DNA from: Candidatus Uhrbacteria bacterium
Lineage (GTDB): Bacteria; Patescibacteriota; Patescibacteriia; 2-12-FULL-60-25
DNA: 14,710 nt
Assembly (NCBI GenBank): GCA_023246415.1
Contig: JAHFIK010000003.1
Coordinates: forward strand, 23,251 to 37,960
Direction of reading: 5' to 3'
Shown piece after piece: positions 10,814 through 14,710 of the stretch. The position numbers and the translations under genes were made by a program. Within the stretch, counting starts at the first letter, position 1; every line of letters begins with the position of its first letter. The notes below the pieces were generated by a model that was given only the letters and a program-made list of their open reading frames with translations, was not told where the DNA came from and did no database searches.

Positions 10814-12352
10814 ATGGAACGAGATCCGCAACGGCTCGACCTCTCGTCGTTTGCGACGAGACGAGATCCGATTCAAATCGGCGATATCACCTATATGCCG
10901 CCCTATCCCGAATCTTGGGAGTGGGCCGGTGCCACACAGGCGCTCTACGCGCATCTTGATGACCTTCCGATCGCGATCGCGGAAGAACTTCGCGCGTCGC
11001 CACCGAATATTGCGCAACTCGTCATTCAACGATTCGCGCATGACGCGGCAGAAATCAATCCGCATCATCTCCCGGAGTGGTTCACATCGCTCCCCGATCC
11101 GTTTCAACGCGATGCGGCCTGCACGTGGGTCACGTTCCACATCGAGAATCCAAACATCCTGCCGAGTTGTCCGCACATGGGGCTTGGCGGATACGCGGGT
11201 AATCTCGAACAGACGACGATGATCGGACAGGCGTTCACCGCCTATCGCCTCATGCGGTTATCCGGGATTCGCCAACTCGCCTGGCTCACCACGCCGATCT
11301 TTCCAAAAGAGCGTCAGGCCTATGTCATTCCCATGCGGTACGACCACACACGACTCATTCATGTGTGGGATGTCACCGCCATTGCGAATCTGCTTGCGCA
11401 CGCCCACCGTCTGCCCGATGAAGAAAAGCGTCTCCTTATCCTCGCCGCACTCACACACGATGCACGAACGCCAGCCGGCGGTGATTCAACGAAGTTACTG
11501 GATCGTGTCTTCTTCGATGAAGACCTGAACTATCACACGTTGCTGGATGATCCGGAGATCACCGAACTCCTCGCGACCTGGAATATCTCGCGCGATCAGC
11601 TCATTCACACCGTTAACGGCAAGGGACTGCTCGGATCATTGCTCGACATCGCGGATAAGACGGCGTATGTGTCGCGCGACGCGCGCTATTTCTGCGAACG
11701 GTTCAGAAACGATGATTTCGATTGCCGAGAAGCGGACTGGATTAAAGACCTGATGCGCGATCATCCGTTCGATGCCTGCACCGCATGGCAGTACACCGAG
11801 ATTCGCGATGGACGCATCGTCTTCACCGACCCGATTCGTCTTGCGCGATTCTTGATGCTTCGCGCGTGTCTCTTCCGCGCCGTCTACTGGCATCCCGGAT
11901 CACGATTCTCTGAACTCATTTTGGGGAATACGATTCTGCGATACCTCATCGCTTCTGGAACGATTCGCAAAGAACAACTCCTTGAATGGACGGATGCGGA
12001 ACTCGATCAAGCCATCCAACGATTCAGTCATACCGCATACGGACTCAAGTATGGGGAGCCGAATCATGAAGGGTTCTGCACCGAAGATGCGATGCGGTGT
12101 CGCGCGCAAGAACTGAAACGTGACAATGAAGTCTGCGTGACAACAGAGATCCTGCCGCCACGCATTTCCTCAGGAACAAAATTCCTCGTGACACGCGGCG
12201 CACGCGTCGGCTCACTGAGCGAACTCTATCCGGATCTTGCCCGGCCGATTGAGGTCATGGCGGAAACCATTGAACCGTTCCGTCTCTACTGGGTCCCCTG
12301 GGACACCATGCCCAAACACCTGTGCGACGCCATCCGAGCGCTCGCACGCTAG
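10814..12352 (+). CDS. HD-domain phosphohydrolase, dNTPase/SAMHD1-like, 512 aa
   Basis: The HD superfamily metal site is visible: RLIHVWDV (His183), THDA (His215-Asp216) and LLDIADKTAYVSRDARYF (Asp278 or Asp281). The RxxH start and the DxxDKxxYxxRDAR ending resemble dGTPase/SAMHD1-type HD proteins, which hydrolyse dNTPs or related nucleotides. The usual HDIGHxPFGH is altered here to HDARTPAGGD, so substrate is uncertain. Residues 1-175 and 320-512 are unassigned. ATG 10814 is chosen for AAAGGA four bases upstream; the upstream in-frame TTG coincides with the -35 box. A strong terminator follows directly, and a second HD-domain gene follows with its own promoter. Confidence 0.8.
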   Translation: MERDPQRLDLSSFATRRDPIQIGDITYMPPYPESWEWAGATQALYAHLDDLPIAIAEELRASPPNIAQLVIQRFAHDAAEINPHHLPEWFTSLPDPFQRDAACTWVTFHIENPNILPSCPHMGLGGYAGNLEQTTMIGQAFTAYRLMRLSGIRQLAWLTTPIFPKERQAYVIPMRYDHTRLIHVWDVTAIANLLAHAHRLPDEEKRLLILAALTHDARTPAGGDSTKLLDRVFFDEDLNYHTLLDDPEITELLATWNISRDQLIHTVNGKGLLGSLLDIADKTAYVSRDARYFCERFRNDDFDCREADWIKDLMRDHPFDACTAWQYTEIRDGRIVFTDPIRLARFLMLRACLFRAVYWHPGSRFSELILGNTILRYLIASGTIRKEQLLEWTDAELDQAIQRFSHTAYGLKYGEPNHEGFCTEDAMRCRAQELKRDNEVCVTTEILPPRISSGTKFLVTRGARVGSLSELYPDLARPIEVMAETIEPFRLYWVPWDTMPKHLCDAIRALAR

Positions 12353-12395
12353 CCCCCTCCGTCTCTAGACATGCTAGAGACTGGAGGGGGATTTT
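12353..12395 (+). terminator. Strong terminator of the first HD-domain gene
   Basis: CCCCCTCC-GTCTCTAG / CTAGAGAC-TGGAGGGGG form a roughly 16-bp stem with a five-base loop and TTTT, starting one base after the stop codon. Confidence 0.9.
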
Positions 12396-12406
12396 CGTTG
12401 TGAGTT

Positions 12407-12484
12407 CGTTGCGTCGTCCGTCGTCCGTCGTTGCGTCGGTCGGCCGGCCGAACGACGCCACGACGGACGACGGACGACGCAACG
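12407..12484. repeat. 78-bp near-perfect palindrome built of 7/8-mers
   Basis: The left arm 12407-12438 (units CGTTGCGT, CGTCCGT, CGTCCGT, CGTTGCGT) matches the inverse of 12453-12484 except at one position, and the centre TCGGCCGGCCGA is itself palindromic. It ends six bases before a TTGACA box. Confidence 0.9.
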
Positions 12485-12490
12485 TGTATA

Positions 12491-12519
12491 TTGACAATCC
12501 CCCCATTTTTCACTACGGT
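12491..12519 (+). promoter_or_regulatory. Promoter of the second HD-domain gene
   Basis: TTGACA (12491-12496), 17 bp and TACGGT (12514-12519). The leader of about 69 bases contains a small ATCCC / GGGAT hairpin (12524-12542). Confidence 0.6.
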
Positions 12520-12594
12520 CTGCTATCCCACGAAAGCGGGATCTTGCCCTTTTGCTTACCTTTGAAAACCTCAGACGAACAAGGAGAACGGCGC

Positions 12595-13608
12595 ATGCCT
12601 GACTCAAGTCCAAAACTCACCATTGTCAAAAGCTCCAGTGAACTCGGTGGCAATTTCATGGAGCGCAATCCTGCCCTCCGCGAATTCATCGCGTCTTCGG
12701 GAATTACCGCTGAAGAAATCGAACGTGCCATCGGCAAAGTCCGAAGGGCATATCGAACCCTCAACGATCAGCTCCGCGATGACCACACCTGGAAACATTC
12801 GAAACTCGCACATGCCGGAGACTGTGCGGACGACGTCGAGCTCTACGCACCCATTTTCGGCTTCCAAAACCTAGAATGTGCGGTCTTCAAGTTCATGATG
12901 TTCTCGCACGATATCGGTAGACTGGAGCAAGGGCTCCGTCGAGATCGTGGAGAAACGTCTCTCGACGAAGATCATGGAAAACTCGGTGTCGAGCACATCC
13001 TGACAGCCCTCGAGATGACGTCATACAGCATGACCCCCATCTGGAGCCTCATGCTCCGCGCGGTCGAGTGCCACTCTTTCCGCGACACGCCGACGCTGGA
13101 ACAGCTCAAAGATCAACCGATGGCGCTCCCGCTGATTCAGGTGATGCGCGACACGGACAAAATCGCCGGATTCAAATCCGCAAAGAGCTATGTCACAGAC
13201 AAGGCGCGACAGGCAAGAGAGCGTCGTGCGAATTGGCCGCAACTGATTGAAGCTGATCCTGTACAGGGGAACGAAATGGGATTCATCGATCCACCATTTC
13301 TCCTCTGGAGACTCTTTCTTAACTGCAAGAGTCTGCCGCGTCCACAGTGCCGCGCCTATGAAGGCTACATGCTTCAACTACTGAGCTGGTGCAACGACGT
13401 CAACATTCCGGAGATGCTTCAGATCATCATCGATACCGGCGGCCCAAAGACAGTCTACGACTATCTCGTGGAACGACTCACGATCGGAGCCGCGAAGCTC
13501 GAGATTGCGGCCCATCGAAACGAAGCGCAAAACCAGCTCGAAGCCCTGCAAGAGTACGCGCAAACGTGGCTCGGTGGCGCACTCCTCCTTCCGTCTGCAG
13601 CCAAGTAG
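12595..13608 (+). CDS. HD-domain phosphohydrolase, 337 aa
   Basis: The HD domain occupies roughly residues 60-210: HSKLAHAGDCADDV (His68/His73), FSHDIG (His105-Asp106), DEDHGKLG (His127), VECHS (His160) and RDTDKIAG (Asp186/Asp188). The H, HD, H, H, D order is that of HD phosphohydrolases with two- or three-metal sites acting on nucleotides or cyclic nucleotides; the substrate is not readable. The C-terminal third (220-337) is helical and unassigned. ATG 12595 has AAGGAG eight bases upstream. The frame is open upstream to 12322, but that part runs through the terminator and palindrome. The gene is separately transcribed from the first HD gene, yet the two adjacent HD enzymes may serve related nucleotide chemistry. 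Confidence 0.85.
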   Translation: MPDSSPKLTIVKSSSELGGNFMERNPALREFIASSGITAEEIERAIGKVRRAYRTLNDQLRDDHTWKHSKLAHAGDCADDVELYAPIFGFQNLECAVFKFMMFSHDIGRLEQGLRRDRGETSLDEDHGKLGVEHILTALEMTSYSMTPIWSLMLRAVECHSFRDTPTLEQLKDQPMALPLIQVMRDTDKIAGFKSAKSYVTDKARQARERRANWPQLIEADPVQGNEMGFIDPPFLLWRLFLNCKSLPRPQCRAYEGYMLQLLSWCNDVNIPEMLQIIIDTGGPKTVYDYLVERLTIGAAKLEIAAHRNEAQNQLEALQEYAQTWLGGALLLPSAAK

Positions 13609-13642
13609 TACCCCTCACCTCATCTGCCCCTCGCAGAGAGGA

Positions 13643-13687
13643 CGACCCTGGTGGTTCCGAACGGAATCATCAGGGTCGATTGTTTTT
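13643..13687 (+). terminator. Strong terminator of the second HD-domain gene
   Basis: CGACCCTGGTGGTTCC pairs with GGAATCATCAGGGTCG (16 bp with two G-U pairs, GAAC loop), then ATTGTTTTTA. Confidence 0.9.
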
Positions 13688-13688
13688 A

Positions 13689-13772
13689 GGTGAGTAGGTA
13701 AGTATGCGAGTAGGTGAGTAGGCCGGATCCGAATCTTACCTACTCACCTACTCGCATACTTACCTACTCACC
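13689..13772. repeat. Octad palindrome with perfect 34-bp arms
   Basis: The left arm is units GGTGAGTA, GGTAAGTA, TGCGAGTA, GGTGAGTA plus GG. The right arm 13739-13772 is the exact inverse. The 16-base loop contains CCGGATCCG. It sits between a terminator and the start region of the transporter gene. Confidence 0.95.
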
Positions 13773-13800
13773 CGCCATCCCATCCGCTACGCTACTCCCC

Positions 13801-14710
13801 ATGTGGTTCCTCTTATCATCCTGCACCGCGCTCTTTGAAGCGATCAAGGAGATTCATTTTTCCCGCGTTGATTTCCGTCGCGTGTCGCCAATCGTGAAAG
13901 CGATGGCGATTTCCATTTTTTCACTTCCGATCCTGATCGCGATTCTGTACTGGAAAGGAATTCCTCCGGTTCAGCCGATCTTCTGGACGATCGTCGCTGC
14001 TCATGCAGTCCTCCTCTCCATCGCAAATATTTTATTCATGAAAGGGCTTGCGAGTGCGCCACTCTCGCAAACGCTCCCGATCCTCTCGCTCCAGTTACCG
14101 CTTCTCCTCATGACGAATCCGTTGATGACAACGGATCGCGTGGGCTGGCTTGGCGTAATCGGCGTTCTCCTCACGGCAACTGGCGTGTACGCAACGCAGT
14201 ACGATGGATCGCATGCGACATCACATACGTTCGAAAAAATCCTCCAGCCGATCAAAGAGATTTTCAAACCCGGAATGCGCGAGATGTTCGGCGTCGCCTG
14301 TATCTACGCGATTACCTCAAATCTCGACAAGCTCGCGATGAATGCTTCGAGCGGTCCATTCTATCTCGTCATCGATCAGGTGTTCGTCCTCAGCGTGCTT
14401 GCGATCGTCTACTTCATCGTCCTCCGTCTTCGACGGACACCGCATGTGCCCATCACCCCGCAAACCATCAAGACCGCATCACCATTCAATTTTCTCCTGA
14501 TCGGTGGCACGGTGACGGGCGTCACCATCTCCTTCCAAGTGGCCGCATACGAATTCGCCCCCGTCCCATTCGTCATCGCGATTAAGCAACTTTCGGTTGC
14601 CATCGGCGGCCTCTGGGGAATGTACGTTCGAAAAGATCGCGCCCAGCACTGGTACCGGCTTGCTGGAATTCTCCTGGCAATCGGCGGAGCGATCATTTTG
14701 AGGTTGACGA
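13801..14710 (+). CDS. EamA/DMT-family transporter (runs off the window)
   Basis: This is a multi-pass inner-membrane transporter of the drug/metabolite transporter superfamily, substrate unknown. The 303 visible residues begin MWFLLSSCTALFEAIKEIHF and contain about ten hydrophobic segments in two EamA-like halves. The half-ending motif FMKGLASAPLSQTLPILSLQ (near 80-100) has a counterpart in VAAYEFAPVPFVIAIKQLSV in the second half. The product is nearly complete, since EamA proteins are about 290-320 residues and the last helix (LAGILLAIGGAIILRL) is present, but no stop codon occurs before the window ends. ATG 13801 has no Shine-Dalgarno; TACGCT seven bases upstream could be the -10 of a leaderless transcript. 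Confidence 0.85.
   Translation, partial: MWFLLSSCTALFEAIKEIHFSRVDFRRVSPIVKAMAISIFSLPILIAILYWKGIPPVQPIFWTIVAAHAVLLSIANILFMKGLASAPLSQTLPILSLQLPLLLMTNPLMTTDRVGWLGVIGVLLTATGVYATQYDGSHATSHTFEKILQPIKEIFKPGMREMFGVACIYAITSNLDKLAMNASSGPFYLVIDQVFVLSVLAIVYFIVLRLRRTPHVPITPQTIKTASPFNFLLIGGTVTGVTISFQVAAYEFAPVPFVIAIKQLSVAIGGLWGMYVRKDRAQHWYRLAGILLAIGGAIILRLT

Noticed and set aside
10658..11176. Minus-strand open frame of 172 codons opposite the first HD gene
   Set aside because: It is antisense to a clear HD-domain gene, and its Arg-rich composition is typical of a shadow frame.
12322..12594. Upstream extension of the second HD gene
   Set aside because: It runs through a terminator and the 78-bp palindrome, while ATG 12595 has an excellent Shine-Dalgarno at proper spacing.
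2919..13730. GGATCC as a shared functional core of the hairpins
   Set aside because: Several hairpin centres contain GGATCC, but it also occurs inside genes (for example near 480, 4243 and 5680), so enrichment is not established by eye.

Overview
The window looks like a chromosomal segment of a bacterium, probably a member of the Candidate Phyla Radiation (Patescibacteria). This is an inference from several things: small compact genes, many short orphan proteins, housekeeping genes of the kind those genomes keep (bL28, HU, a long-form nucleoside diphosphate kinase, a LOG-family protein, a single-domain malic enzyme), a tRNA without an encoded CCA end, frequent weak or absent Shine-Dalgarno sites, and mid-range GC. 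TAA, TAG and TGA all serve as stops. I see no phage, plasmid, CRISPR or transposase gene.

Layout. 1-4600: a membrane site-2 protease (minus), ribosomal protein bL28 (plus), a 73-residue orphan (plus), then a minus-strand series of malic enzyme, LOG-family protein and a two-helix membrane protein with a PH-like tail. 4600-6660: a nucleoside deoxyribosyltransferase-like protein, then two minus-strand cassettes. Each cassette has a near-identical TTGACA promoter, an unrelated orphan gene and an 83-bp structured 3' element; one of the genes encodes a lipoprotein. 6700-7770: tRNA-Pro(GGG), then about 880 bases with no protein gene, holding repeats, a MITE-like inverted repeat and a strong candidate for a structured ncRNA with its own terminator. 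7770-8600: HU and a small membrane protein. 8600-9600: a 206-bp fold-back element and a small-gene operon preceded by a 32-codon leader ORF with overlapping antiterminator and terminator hairpins. 9600-14710: ndk, a 65-residue conserved-looking protein, two plus-strand HD-domain phosphohydrolases, and an EamA-type transporter that runs off the window.

Two patterns run through the window. First, at least nine intergenic spacers contain tandem repeats of a 7- or 8-bp unit. The unit differs at every locus except the two AATTTGG loci, and the array is usually followed by its own inverted copy, giving long hairpins (up to 34 bp perfect, or a 78-bp near-palindrome). Several lie between a terminator and a promoter. 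Second, promoters are easy to read (TTGACA, about 17 bp, TANNNT), and some place the -10 box only 7-9 bases before ATG, suggesting leaderless mRNAs.

The best candidates for something new are the attenuator-like leader of the small-gene operon (9388-9549), the ncRNA (7382-7625), the promoter/3'-element cassettes (5225-6654) and the unit-variable 7/8-mer palindrome family.
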